Below, one piece after another: positions 16,831 through 24,352 of a stretch of 64,000 bases of DNA (position 1 is the stretch's first letter; each line of letters starts with the position of its first letter). The DNA is taken from NCBI RefSeq assembly GCF_009930815.1, contig NZ_CP022222.1:6552501-6616500 (forward strand), given 5' to 3'. This stretch comes from Bradyrhizobium sp. CCBAU 051011. Its GTDB lineage: Bacteria; Pseudomonadota; Alphaproteobacteria; Rhizobiales; Xanthobacteraceae. Under the pieces are notes generated by a model that worked only from the letters and a program-made list of their open reading frames with translations, was not told where the DNA came from and did not search any database. Both the position numbers and the translations under genes were made by a program.

Positions 16831-16980
16831 ATGATCCGAAAGCTGCAGTCAGGCGAATACCGGCTCTATTCCCGCAAAATCAATCCGAAAACGGGCAAGC
16901 GCCGTAACCTTGGAACCTTCAAATCGCGCGCGGCGGCCGAAAAGCACGAACGGGCCGTACAATATTTCAAGCGGCACTGA
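16831..16980 (+). CDS. Small basic protein, 49 residues
   Basis: A short open frame starting MIRKLQSGEYRLYSRKINP, continuing KTGKRRNLGTFKSRAAAEKHE and ending QYFKRH. It looks like a small beta-beta-beta-alpha fold similar to the arm-type DNA-binding segment of integrases (Tyr/Arg-rich strands, GTF turn, then a helix). No partner gene. The composition is clearly protein-like. Nucleic-acid binding is an inference from charge and pattern only. Confidence 0.65.
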   Translation: MIRKLQSGEYRLYSRKINPKTGKRRNLGTFKSRAAAEKHERAVQYFKRH

Positions 16981-17063
16981 ACCTGCGTTAAATCGCGGCT
17001 GGCACCTCGCCTGAGGCGGTGCTAAGCCCCCGCCAGACATTTTCGATATCAGGACATTTTCCG

Positions 17064-17768
17064 TTGCTGAACGGGCTTTACAAGGTTGAGTACGGCGTGA
17101 ACGACGCGTTCGGCCGCAGCATCATGTGCATGCACAATGGCAAGCTATTGGGCGGCAATTCCGCTTTTGCCCACCTTGGCACCTATCAGGAAATCGGTGG
17201 GGAGATCGTCGGCGAGGTCATCACCCAGCGCCACAATGACGATCCCCACTACAAGCCGCTGATGGACACCGACGTCGCCGCCATCAGCGTGCGAGGCAAG
17301 CTGAAGGGCAACAATATTCGTTTTGAAGGCAGCGCCGCGCCGCGGCCGGGCGCCTTGTTCTGGGCCAACCTGACGCGGCTCGACGACGAGGCTCTGCCCC
17401 CGGTCGGCAACGTGGGGCCGGGCGGTATTACCAACGGCCTCTATTCCCTGCAGCTCCGCGCGCTCGACGGTGTCGAGGCGGGCCTGTCGGGTGTGATGCT
17501 GCTGCTGGACGGCCGCATCCTCGGCGGCGATGCTTTCTTTTATTACCTCGGCTCCTACGCTTCGGCCGATGGCCGCTGGAAGGGCGAGATCCTCAACCAG
17601 GAGCACACGCCGGCGAAGGGCGAAAACCCCGTATTCGGCGGCCATGAGGTGGGCATCGGTTTTACCGGTACCTGCGACGAAGCGGGGGCTGAACTCGAAG
17701 CCATTGCGTTGGCCGGCAAGCGCAGCCTGCGGCTGGCCGCGACGCTGAAGCTGATGCGGCCGGTCTAG
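17064..17768 (+). CDS. GrlR-like protein, tandemly duplicated (paralogue 3)
   Basis: A 234-residue paralogue. Domain one starts LNGLYKVEYGVND with GKLLGGNSAFAHLGTY; domain two starts NGLYSLQLRALDG with GRILGGDAFFYYLGSY; the end has FGGHEVGIGFTGT. TTG at 17064 was chosen, with AGGA upstream, to match the start and length of paralogue 2; an ATG-less longer frame extends to 17019. Paralogues 2 and 3 are closer to each other than to paralogue 1 (shared NQEHTPA, CDEEGA/CDEAGA and LKLMR ends). Its stop overlaps the convergent membrane gene by four bases. Confidence 0.72.
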   Translation: MLNGLYKVEYGVNDAFGRSIMCMHNGKLLGGNSAFAHLGTYQEIGGEIVGEVITQRHNDDPHYKPLMDTDVAAISVRGKLKGNNIRFEGSAAPRPGALFWANLTRLDDEALPPVGNVGPGGITNGLYSLQLRALDGVEAGLSGVMLLLDGRILGGDAFFYYLGSYASADGRWKGEILNQEHTPAKGENPVFGGHEVGIGFTGTCDEAGAELEAIALAGKRSLRLAATLKLMRPV

Positions 17769-17965
17769 ATCCGCTTGCGGCGCGCGAAAAACCAGACAGT
17801 GAGGACAACCGGCGCGCCAAGTGCGAGCCAGGAAAAATAGCGGCCGGGGCCTTCGTACAACAGCGCGCTCAGCAATCCTGCGACCGACAGCACGCCGATC
17901 AAAAGCGGACCGCCATACACCGTCCGCCAATTGCCGCTGGATCGTGGTTTGCGTGCGTCGATCAT
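17765..17965 (-). CDS. Small inner-membrane protein of the PepSY operon
   Basis: A 66-residue protein with two hydrophobic stretches (PLLIGVLSVAGLLSALLY and WLALGAPVVLTVWFF) and a basic tail ARRKRI. Its ATG overlaps the stop of the PepSY gene by four bases (ATGA), so translation is coupled. The position after TonB receptor and PepSY genes suggests a role in iron-siderophore handling, but no biochemical function is known for such proteins. Confidence 0.75.
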   Translation of the reverse strand: MIDARKPRSSGNWRTVYGGPLLIGVLSVAGLLSALLYEGPGRYFSWLALGAPVVLTVWFFARRKRI

Positions 17966-19134
17966 CGCGCCGGCTGTAGCGAAGGCTGTCCCGCGATCGC
18001 GTGGCTGCGATGCTTGCGGCGCTTGACGACCCATAGATACAGCCCGCTGGCGATGACGACGATGGTCATGATGTCGAGCAACGCCCAGATAATCTTGAGC
18101 GGCATGCCGCCGTAGTCGCCGAAGTGCAGCGGTTGCGAGACCAGCAGCGCCTTGAGGTAGACGGGAAGGTCGCGCGCGTCGGAGACTTCGCCGGTTTCTC
18201 CATCGAGCAGCACCGGCTTGAGCAGGCGCGAGGTCAACGGCGTGTCGCCGCGCATGAAGACCGCGAAATGGTGCGAACTCGTGAACGGCGTGCCCGGAAA
18301 GGCGATGAAGGAAACATTCATGCCGGGCGCGACCGTGCGCGCATTCGCGAGCGTCGTATCAAGCGAGGCCAGATGCACCGGCGGTGGCTTGCCGGCGTAT
18401 GGCTTGACCATTTCGGTGAGTTCGTTGGCTTTCCACTGGCCCAGCATCACTTCTGCAAGCGTGTTGATGACGCCGGTGGCGCCGACCACCAGGGCCCAGG
18501 CGATGGTCACCGCGCCCAACAGATTGTGCCAGTCGAACCAGGCGATGCGGCGCGATTTGTCCCTCAGCGTGCCGAAGCTCAGGCGGCGCGTAAACGGCCA
18601 GTACAGCACCACGCCGGAGACGATCGCGACCAGGAACAGGAATCCCATCGCGCCGAGGAACAGCTTGCCGGGCTGGCCCGCAAACATATCGACGTGGAGC
18701 TTGAGGAAGATCAGCATCGGACCGCCGCCGACCGGGCCGAGCGGCTTGGCGGTGTGGGCATCGTACGCTCTGAGAGTCGCCGCATCCGGATCGCCATCGA
18801 CCTTGCTGTTGGTGAACGCGATCACATTGTTCGGTTCGTCCTTGTCCCACGAGATATATTGCAGGACACGGCCGGGATCATGCGCCAGCGCGGTGCGGGC
18901 GATCTCGTCGATGCTCCGCTTCACCGCGCCCGGCTGGGCGATCTCGGGCTTTGGATCGTAGCCGAGCAGCTCATCGATCTCGTGATGGAAGATCAGCGGC
19001 AGGCCGGTGATGCACAACAGCAGCAGGAACAGCGTCGATATCAGGCTGCTCCAGGTGTGGACCACCGACCAGATGCGAACAGTTCTGGCTTTCAGTGCAG
19101 CCTCCCTTCGATCGCTCCTACCACTTGTAGGCAA
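17962..19134 (-). CDS. PepSY-associated membrane protein (siderophore/iron reduction type)
   Basis: A 390-residue inner-membrane protein with four transmembrane segments: residues about 25-47 (VHTWSSLISTLFLLLLCITGLPLIFHHE), 160-180 (FLGAMGFLFLVAIVSGVVLYW), 205-225 and 345-365. A large periplasmic loop with PepSY-like sequence lies between the first two. Conserved His residues in the membrane segments (HTW, HHE, WFDWHNLLG) resemble heme or iron ligands of FegA/PiuB-like reductases. It overlaps the TonB receptor gene by 17 bases, so the two are co-expressed. Likely role: release of iron from an imported ferric siderophore. Confidence 0.82.
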   Translation of the reverse strand: MPTSGRSDRREAALKARTVRIWSVVHTWSSLISTLFLLLLCITGLPLIFHHEIDELLGYDPKPEIAQPGAVKRSIDEIARTALAHDPGRVLQYISWDKDEPNNVIAFTNSKVDGDPDAATLRAYDAHTAKPLGPVGGGPMLIFLKLHVDMFAGQPGKLFLGAMGFLFLVAIVSGVVLYWPFTRRLSFGTLRDKSRRIAWFDWHNLLGAVTIAWALVVGATGVINTLAEVMLGQWKANELTEMVKPYAGKPPPVHLASLDTTLANARTVAPGMNVSFIAFPGTPFTSSHHFAVFMRGDTPLTSRLLKPVLLDGETGEVSDARDLPVYLKALLVSQPLHFGDYGGMPLKIIWALLDIMTIVVIASGLYLWVVKRRKHRSHAIAGQPSLQPAR

Positions 19135-21394
19135 GGCTTGCCGTCACCCGGCGCCGATCGCCATAGAAGCAGGCCGTTTCCGATGCGCAACTGGCTACGT
19201 ACGTTTTGTCGGCGATGTTGATGACGTTGAGCGCGGCGCGCCAGTTTTGCCATTCGTAATGGATCGTCGCGTCACCAAGGACAACCGAGGGAACCACCAA
19301 CGTGTTCGCGTTATCGGCGAAGGACTTGCCCACGTAGCGCACGCCGCCACCAAAGCCAAAGCCTCGCAACGGCCCCTCCTGGAACGTGTAGTCAGCCCAG
19401 AGGGATCCTATTTGCTGTGGCGTGTTGGTCGGTGTCAGCCCGATCAGGGCCGGATTTTTGTCCTTGCTGTTAAAGAGATCGTAGGTGGTGAAGGCGCCTA
19501 CCATTTTCAGGCCGGGTGCGACATTGGCCACGGCCTCCAGTTCGAGACCGCGCGATGTGACCTCACCGGTCTGGTTCTGCAGGTTCGGCGGCGTGCTGTT
19601 CGGGTCCGTCGTAAGGACGTTTCGTCGCTTCAGATCGAACACGGCAATACCGAAATGACCGTTGAAGCCATTAGGCTGAAACTTCAATCCGATCTCGGCC
19701 TGTTCGCCGGTTTCGGGTCGGAGCAGTTGGTTCGAAGCGTTGAGGCCGATGATCGGGTTATAGCTTGTCGCGTAGGCGACATACGGCGCCAGCCCGTTGG
19801 CGAAATTGTAGATCAGGCCGGCACGGCCACTAAACTTGCTGTCCTCGCTGATCAGCGTGGCGCCCGTGGGACGATCGCCCTGGCTGGTCGATACCCAGTC
19901 ATTGCGGCCGCTCAACACCAGCGTAAAGCCGCCAAATTTGATCTGGTCTTGAATGTAGGTGCCGAGCTGATTTTGAGTCAGGAGGAAATTACGGAACGGC
20001 GCGTCCGTGAACGGAATGTCGCCGACGCCGTAAACCGGATTGAACACGTTGATCGAGGGCACGCCGCCAAAGGCGAAGTTCTGATAGTCGTCGATCCGAT
20101 AGGTGGTCAGATCGAGGCCGAACAGCATCGTGTGCTGCACCGGACCAGTGTTGAAACGATACTCCAACTGGTTGTCCAGATTGCCTTGGTTGGCGGTGTT
20201 TTTCGCGTACCAATTGTAACGCGCCATGTCGCCGGCGGCGAGGTTGGTATAGCCGTTCCCGATCAAGCCGCGATAGGTGATGTCAACGTGGGCGTAGCGG
20301 GCATTCTGCCGGAATGTGACGCTGTCAGAGACGTTGCGCTCGAACTGATAGCCGATCATCTCCTGTTCGCGCTTGAACGTATCGACGCTCGGATCGCCGA
20401 CGAACAATTTCGTCGGGATGCGTCCAAACGGTGCGTCGATTACCGTACCGGTATAGGGCAGGAAGTTAATGCCACGCGTATCCGTCTTCGATGCTGACGC
20501 CAGCACCGTGAAAGTCGTGTCCGCGTCCGGCTTGTAGGTGACGGACGGCGCGATGAAGTAGTTATTGTTGGGCGTGAAATCGACCTGGGTGCCGCCGTTC
20601 TGCACTTGGCCCACCACACGATAGAACAGTTTCCCATTCTCCGGTTGCGTCGCAATCGGGCCGCCGAAATCGAACGACAGATAGGCGTTGCCGAAATTAT
20701 TGACGCCGGTCTCGAGATAGCGGATCGGCTCCACCGGGGGCGTCTTGCTGACCGCGTTGACGATGCCGCTGGGGCTGGAACCGCCATACAGCACGGCGGA
20801 GGGACCGCGCAGCACCTCGACGCGGGCAAGATTGAACGGTTGCAGCTTCCAACTTGCATAGGATGTGTAGAAGAGTCGGAGTCCATCGAGGAAGAGACCG
20901 ACATCGTCCGACTTGAAACCGCGGATCAGGAACCAGTCGTTACGTGTATCGGCGCCGAATGTCCCGGCGACAACGCCCGGCGTGTAGCGCAGAATCTCGT
21001 CGAACTTGCCGGGCTTCTGGTCGCGAATCTGCTCGCTGCCGATCACCGAGAGCGATTGCGGTGTCTCCATGATCGGCGTGTTGGTCTTGGTGCCCGCCAT
21101 CGAGCGGCCTGCGACGTAGCCCTGGACGTCGCCGCGCGGGTTTTCGACGAAGCCGACGCCACGCTGCGGCTGCGGCCGGTTGGTTCGCGCTGCCTGCGTT
21201 GCGCTCCGCGTCTGCCGCCGCTCCGGCGTTGCAACGCGCCGGCGCGCCTCCGGCGCTCCCACCTCCACTGGGGGCAACGACTGTGCCCCGGATTGCTGCG
21301 AAGAGCTTGACTGCGCGAAGGAAGCCTGTGGCCACAACGCCAATACGGATACGGTCGCCAACGCGGCGACCTGCAACAAATCACGAGACTTCAA
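19118..21394 (-). CDS. TonB-dependent ferric siderophore receptor
   Basis: A 758-residue outer-membrane receptor. Residues 1-27 are a signal peptide (ending SFAQS). A TonB box-like LPPVEVGAP lies near residue 40, the plug domain spans about 100-230 (TPQSLSVIGSEQIRDQ, LRYTPGVV, FLIRGF, VEVLRGPSAVLYGG), and the 22-strand barrel ends in the outer-membrane signal ASLAYKW. The sequence fits the ferrichrome/coprogen-type siderophore subgroup, but the ligand is not proven. It is first in an operon with the PepSY protein and a small membrane protein. A palindromic element about 120 bases upstream may give iron control. Confidence 0.93.
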   Translation of the reverse strand: MKSRDLLQVAALATVSVLALWPQASFAQSSSSQQSGAQSLPPVEVGAPEARRRVATPERRQTRSATQAARTNRPQPQRGVGFVENPRGDVQGYVAGRSMAGTKTNTPIMETPQSLSVIGSEQIRDQKPGKFDEILRYTPGVVAGTFGADTRNDWFLIRGFKSDDVGLFLDGLRLFYTSYASWKLQPFNLARVEVLRGPSAVLYGGSSPSGIVNAVSKTPPVEPIRYLETGVNNFGNAYLSFDFGGPIATQPENGKLFYRVVGQVQNGGTQVDFTPNNNYFIAPSVTYKPDADTTFTVLASASKTDTRGINFLPYTGTVIDAPFGRIPTKLFVGDPSVDTFKREQEMIGYQFERNVSDSVTFRQNARYAHVDITYRGLIGNGYTNLAAGDMARYNWYAKNTANQGNLDNQLEYRFNTGPVQHTMLFGLDLTTYRIDDYQNFAFGGVPSINVFNPVYGVGDIPFTDAPFRNFLLTQNQLGTYIQDQIKFGGFTLVLSGRNDWVSTSQGDRPTGATLISEDSKFSGRAGLIYNFANGLAPYVAYATSYNPIIGLNASNQLLRPETGEQAEIGLKFQPNGFNGHFGIAVFDLKRRNVLTTDPNSTPPNLQNQTGEVTSRGLELEAVANVAPGLKMVGAFTTYDLFNSKDKNPALIGLTPTNTPQQIGSLWADYTFQEGPLRGFGFGGGVRYVGKSFADNANTLVVPSVVLGDATIHYEWQNWRAALNVINIADKTYVASCASETACFYGDRRRVTASLAYKW

Positions 21395-21497
21395 AGTTTC
21401 ACCCCAACCTGCGAGTACTTTGTCGCGCCTTCCCCTGGTTCAGCAGCGCAACACTTCGACGCATACGCGAGGGCGTTCGATTCCTCTAATGGAAAGG

Positions 21498-21529
21498 TTC
21501 TTAGAAGCACTCTTAGAAGACTTCTAGAA
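21498..21529. promoter_or_regulatory. Palindromic operator candidate upstream of the TonB receptor
   Basis: Three spaced blocks, TTCTTAGAA, CTTAGAAG and CTTCTAGAA, sit 104-136 bases before the receptor start. Within them TAGAAG-A-CTTCTA (21514-21526) is a perfect palindrome. The TTAGAA/TTCTAA half-sites recall the iron control elements bound by Irr in rhizobia. Assignment to Irr is inference. Confidence 0.5.
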
Positions 21530-21677
21530 ATTGATCTGTATGCTGTCGATTTGCCATCGACACTCAAAAGCTGTGGCGCGGGAATATTCAGCAATCGTCG
21601 CTGCCTCCCCATCAGGCTAGTTCCCCAACGCGATACGAACTCCCAGATTGAAGTCAGACGATCCAGGAGTTCTCGCC

Positions 21678-22553
21678 ATGACTGACCCAACCGCACGAAT
21701 CCTTCCCTCGTTATCCTCAGCCCTTGCCGACATGGTCGCCCGGACAAAATCCGCGATCGTCTCGGTGCATTCCCATCGCTCGCGAGCCACCGGCTTTATC
21801 TGGAAGCCCGGCTTGATCGTGACGGCCGATGAGCCCCTGGCCGATGAAGGCGAAGTCTCGATCAGGTTTCCCGACGGATCGGAACGGCCTGCGAGCATCG
21901 CGGGACGCGATCATACGACCGACATTGCGCTACTGCGCTTCGATGCCGGGAATAGTACGCCGGTCGCACTTTCACCCATCGTCCCGGATCTCGGTTCGCT
22001 AGCGGTCGTCATCGCGGCCGAGCAGGGCGTTACAACGGCGGCGCTGGGAATGATATCGCTGGTCGGCAGCCGCTGGCGTAGCATGCGGGGTGGGGAGATC
22101 GACGCAAGGATCGAACTGGACGTGCGACTGCGGCGTAGTCATGAGGGCGGCCTTGTCCTCAATGCCTCCGGCGAAGCGATCGGCATGGCTGTCCAGGGTG
22201 TGCGACGCATACTCGTGATTCCGAGTGCCACCATCGACCGGATCGCCGCGAGGCTTGAAATTCATGGCCGGATTGCACGTGGCTATCTCGGCCTTGGATT
22301 GCAGCCGGTCGAACTCGACGACGGGCTCGGCGCGATGGTGATGAGTGTCGATAGGGCAGGTCCTGCGGCTGCCGCCGGCATTCGGCAGGGCGACATCATC
22401 GTTGGGTGGAACAACGAAAAGCTCTCGGGCGTCCGATCACTGCTGCGGTCCCTCGGCCCCGACAGTATCGGCTCGGTCGTCGACGTCGCGATCAGGCGCG
22501 CCGGCGAGGCGGTTCAGGTCCGGCTCACGATTGGCGAAAGGCCAGAAGCATGA
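21678..22553 (+). CDS. HtrA-like PDZ protein with a degenerate protease triad
   Basis: A 291-residue protein with a trypsin-like domain (residues 10-195) and one PDZ domain (about 205-290; GYLGLGLQPVEL, AGPAAAAGIRQGDIIVGWN). The fold follows HtrA/DegP, but two of three catalytic residues look absent: the usual TNNHV histidine site reads TADEPL, and the GNSGGPL serine site reads SHEGGLV. The Asp in DIALLRFD is kept. It is probably a non-proteolytic binding protein. No signal peptide, so cytosolic. ATG at 21678 was preferred over 21648. It overlaps the HTH gene as ATGA, so the two proteins are made together. Confidence 0.75.
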   Translation: MTDPTARILPSLSSALADMVARTKSAIVSVHSHRSRATGFIWKPGLIVTADEPLADEGEVSIRFPDGSERPASIAGRDHTTDIALLRFDAGNSTPVALSPIVPDLGSLAVVIAAEQGVTTAALGMISLVGSRWRSMRGGEIDARIELDVRLRRSHEGGLVLNASGEAIGMAVQGVRRILVIPSATIDRIAARLEIHGRIARGYLGLGLQPVELDDGLGAMVMSVDRAGPAAAAGIRQGDIIVGWNNEKLSGVRSLLRSLGPDSIGSVVDVAIRRAGEAVQVRLTIGERPEA

Positions 22554-22927
22554 ACGGCGCGGCGTCGCCGGTGATTGTGGTCGCTATTGAGATCGCAGAT
22601 GCGGCATTGGTGGACCGGCTCGCATCGCTGCTCAGCGGCGTAGCCGGCATTCGCCTGGCGGCACCGGGAGAAGAAGCGACGGTCGCGCTCGTGTCACGCG
22701 ACCGCGCGGCCGTCACTGAGCATGCCGAGATCGATCTTACGCCCCGCGAGCGCGACGTGCTCCTGCTGTTGGCTGAGGGCGCATCGAACAAGGCGATTGC
22801 GCGACGGCTCGGAATATCCGTTCACACCGCAAAATTCCATGTCGGTTCGCTGCTGGAGAAGCTCGACGCCACCGGCCGTACCGACGCGGTCACGCACGCG
22901 GCGCGGCTTGGTGTGATCAACCTGTGA
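22550..22927 (+). CDS. LuxR-type helix-turn-helix protein with a short N-terminal part
   Basis: A 125-residue protein. The C-terminal 65 residues are a complete LuxR/GerE DNA-binding domain (LTPRERDVLLLLAEGASNKAIA, LGISVHTAKFHVGSLLEKL). The N-terminal 60 residues are too short for a receiver domain and look like a remnant alpha/beta fold (PVIVVAIEIADAALVDRLASLL). It has no phosphorylatable Asp arrangement. Its start overlaps the stop of the HtrA-like gene, so the protease-like protein may be its sensor or partner. A regulator of unknown targets. Confidence 0.8.
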   Translation: MNGAASPVIVVAIEIADAALVDRLASLLSGVAGIRLAAPGEEATVALVSRDRAAVTEHAEIDLTPRERDVLLLLAEGASNKAIARRLGISVHTAKFHVGSLLEKLDATGRTDAVTHAARLGVINL

Positions 22928-22962
22928 CCGCACGGCCTGCCGGCAGGCGCGCTCATTCTCCC

Positions 22963-23187
22963 TTAGCCGCGGCCTTTGTTCGCCGCGTGGTCTTTCAGTT
23001 GCTCGGTCTGGGTCCATTTGCTGTCCTGACCGCGCTCTCGCGAATGCTCAGCCTTGTCGCGGTTTGAGAGCACCATGTTCTCGCCGATGAGTTCATCCTG
23101 CACGTCGGTCATGGCGCCGGTCCCGGCGCCTTTGCCTTTTGACCCGGGTCCGAGATGCTTGCCGTCGCCGTGCGCTCCACGTGTCAT
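22963..23187 (-). CDS. Small disordered hydrophilic protein, 74 residues
   Basis: Glycine-rich start (MTRGAHGDGKHLGPGSKGKG) followed by a polar, charged remainder with no hydrophobic core (NRDKAEHSRERGQDSKWTQTEQ). Probably intrinsically disordered. It is the last of four such genes read leftwards, starting seven bases after the previous stop. Function unknown; stress protection is a guess from composition. Confidence 0.65.
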   Translation of the reverse strand: MTRGAHGDGKHLGPGSKGKGAGTGAMTDVQDELIGENMVLSNRDKAEHSRERGQDSKWTQTEQLKDHAANKGRG

Positions 23188-23193
23188 GTTGGT

Positions 23194-23700
23194 CTATCCC
23201 TGTGGCTTCTGGGGTTTATGACCCGATTGCCCCGGATGATTGTGCTTGTTGTGCTGGCTTTCCTGATTGAGGCCGCCCCGGCTCACCGCAAACTCCGATT
23301 GACGGCCGTCGCGCTTTGCAATTTTTGCGCCGCCATCGCGCTGGGTTCGCGCAATCTCTTCCTCAACCAGCCTCTCATCGGGGACATCAGGCTTTCTTTC
23401 CAGCATGCGCAGTTGTTGCTCATGCGTCTTCTTTCCCTGCAGCGTTGTTTTTCGTGGGCCGCAATCCCGATCGTTTTGCGGCGGCCCGCGCCGCCGGTTG
23501 CGAACCTCTGCCTTGTCGATGCCGCCTTGCGGATTGGTGTCGTTCTCGATGTCGCCCTCGAAGGTGTTGGCGCCCGCGAACTCCTCCAGTTCATCCGGCG
23601 TTACCTGCGCCATCGCGGCGCCCTTCGAACCGCCGATCAGCGGATTGCGATGCAGATCGGCGTTGGTTGGCCTGTTCAGTTTGACGTGCTTGGTGCTCAT
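23194..23700 (-). CDS. Disordered hydrophilic protein, 168 residues
   Basis: Rich in Asn, Gln, Lys, Glu, Arg and His, with no signal peptide or membrane segment. It contains a short structured-looking part (VTPDELEEFAGANTFEGDIEND) and ends in the low-complexity HNKHNHPGQSGHKPQKPQG. Not recognised. Its start overlaps the stop of the upstream gene by four bases (ATGA), so the genes are coupled. Member of the four-gene cluster 22963-24119. Confidence 0.65.
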   Translation of the reverse strand: MSTKHVKLNRPTNADLHRNPLIGGSKGAAMAQVTPDELEEFAGANTFEGDIENDTNPQGGIDKAEVRNRRRGPPQNDRDCGPRKTTLQGKKTHEQQLRMLERKPDVPDERLVEEEIARTQRDGGAKIAKRDGRQSEFAVSRGGLNQESQHNKHNHPGQSGHKPQKPQG

Positions 23701-23921
23701 GACGCGTCCCTCGATGCGGGATGGGTGCCGCCGCCCTTTCGTTCCGGCTCATGCGTGTGGTGAGTGTCATGCTCGCCGCCGCCGCCGGACACCTTGCTGT
23801 GCCGGCGCTGCGGATCGTCGGCCGGCGGCTTCTTGATGTGAAGCGGATCTTTGGCGTTCTCATGGGAAGCGCCCGGGCCGCCTTGGCGAATGCTTGCCGG
23901 GGTCTTGGTTGAAGTCGACAT
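23697..23921 (-). CDS. Small disordered hydrophilic protein, 74 residues
   Basis: It starts MSTSTKTPASIRQGGPGASH and is dominated by Pro, Gly, His, Lys and Asp, with HDTHHTHEPERKGGGTHP near the end. A His-rich segment could bind metal, but that is only suggested by composition. The start at 23921 was chosen over the upstream in-frame ATG at 23930; either is possible. Coupled to the next gene by a four-base overlap. Confidence 0.6.
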   Translation of the reverse strand: MSTSTKTPASIRQGGPGASHENAKDPLHIKKPPADDPQRRHSKVSGGGGEHDTHHTHEPERKGGGTHPASRDAS

Positions 23922-23936
23922 GGTGCGCACTCCAGA

Positions 23937-24119
23937 CTAGCGATCCTGCTGATGGCCTTGATGGGTGGTATTCTGTGCTGTGTTGCCCTGCTGGCCCTGC
24001 TGCTCGGGATTTTCGGTACGGCCTCGGTCCTTCCGGGCCTGATGGGCATTGCCGGACTTGGGATCGCCGGTACCCTTGTGGCTTTGGTTGTCCTGCGGCA
24101 CCGGAGGGGGTCTGGTCAT
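23937..24119 (-). CDS. Small disordered hydrophilic protein, 60 residues
   Basis: First gene of the cluster. The sequence is almost entirely polar (MTRPPPVPQDNQSHKGTGDP, then HQARKDRGRTENPEQQGQQG). No fold expected. Upstream, 24159-24184 reads GAAAC-N17-CGTT on this strand, one base off the EcfG consensus, so stress induction is possible but weakly supported. Confidence 0.55.
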   Translation of the reverse strand: MTRPPPVPQDNQSHKGTGDPKSGNAHQARKDRGRTENPEQQGQQGNTAQNTTHQGHQQDR

Positions 24120-24352
24120 TGATGGCTCCCGTTGTTGGTCGGCCTATGTTGCGAGGTCAACGCGCGGCGAACCACAAGGGTTTCTCGCCGGTTTCCGGGA
24201 ACCGCGATCACATCCGTATGGGAACGACAGTGGCACGAATTTCGGAAAGCCAAGCGCGCTGCATCGCCGGACCATCGGGTTTCACGGAACTTGAAGGTCC
24301 GGCTGCGATGTCCTAAGCAGCGGCCGCAACGATTTCCTCCTTTCAGGCCCCA

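Noticed and set aside
19007..20497. 496-codon open frame on the + strand opposite the TonB receptor
   Set aside because: It is a shadow of the receptor gene in high-GC DNA: no family pattern, no ribosome site, and the opposite frame has plug and barrel motifs.
21395..21677. Promoter region considered for a second regulatory gene
   Set aside because: Frames here are short and AT-skewed; only the palindromic operator candidate is supported.
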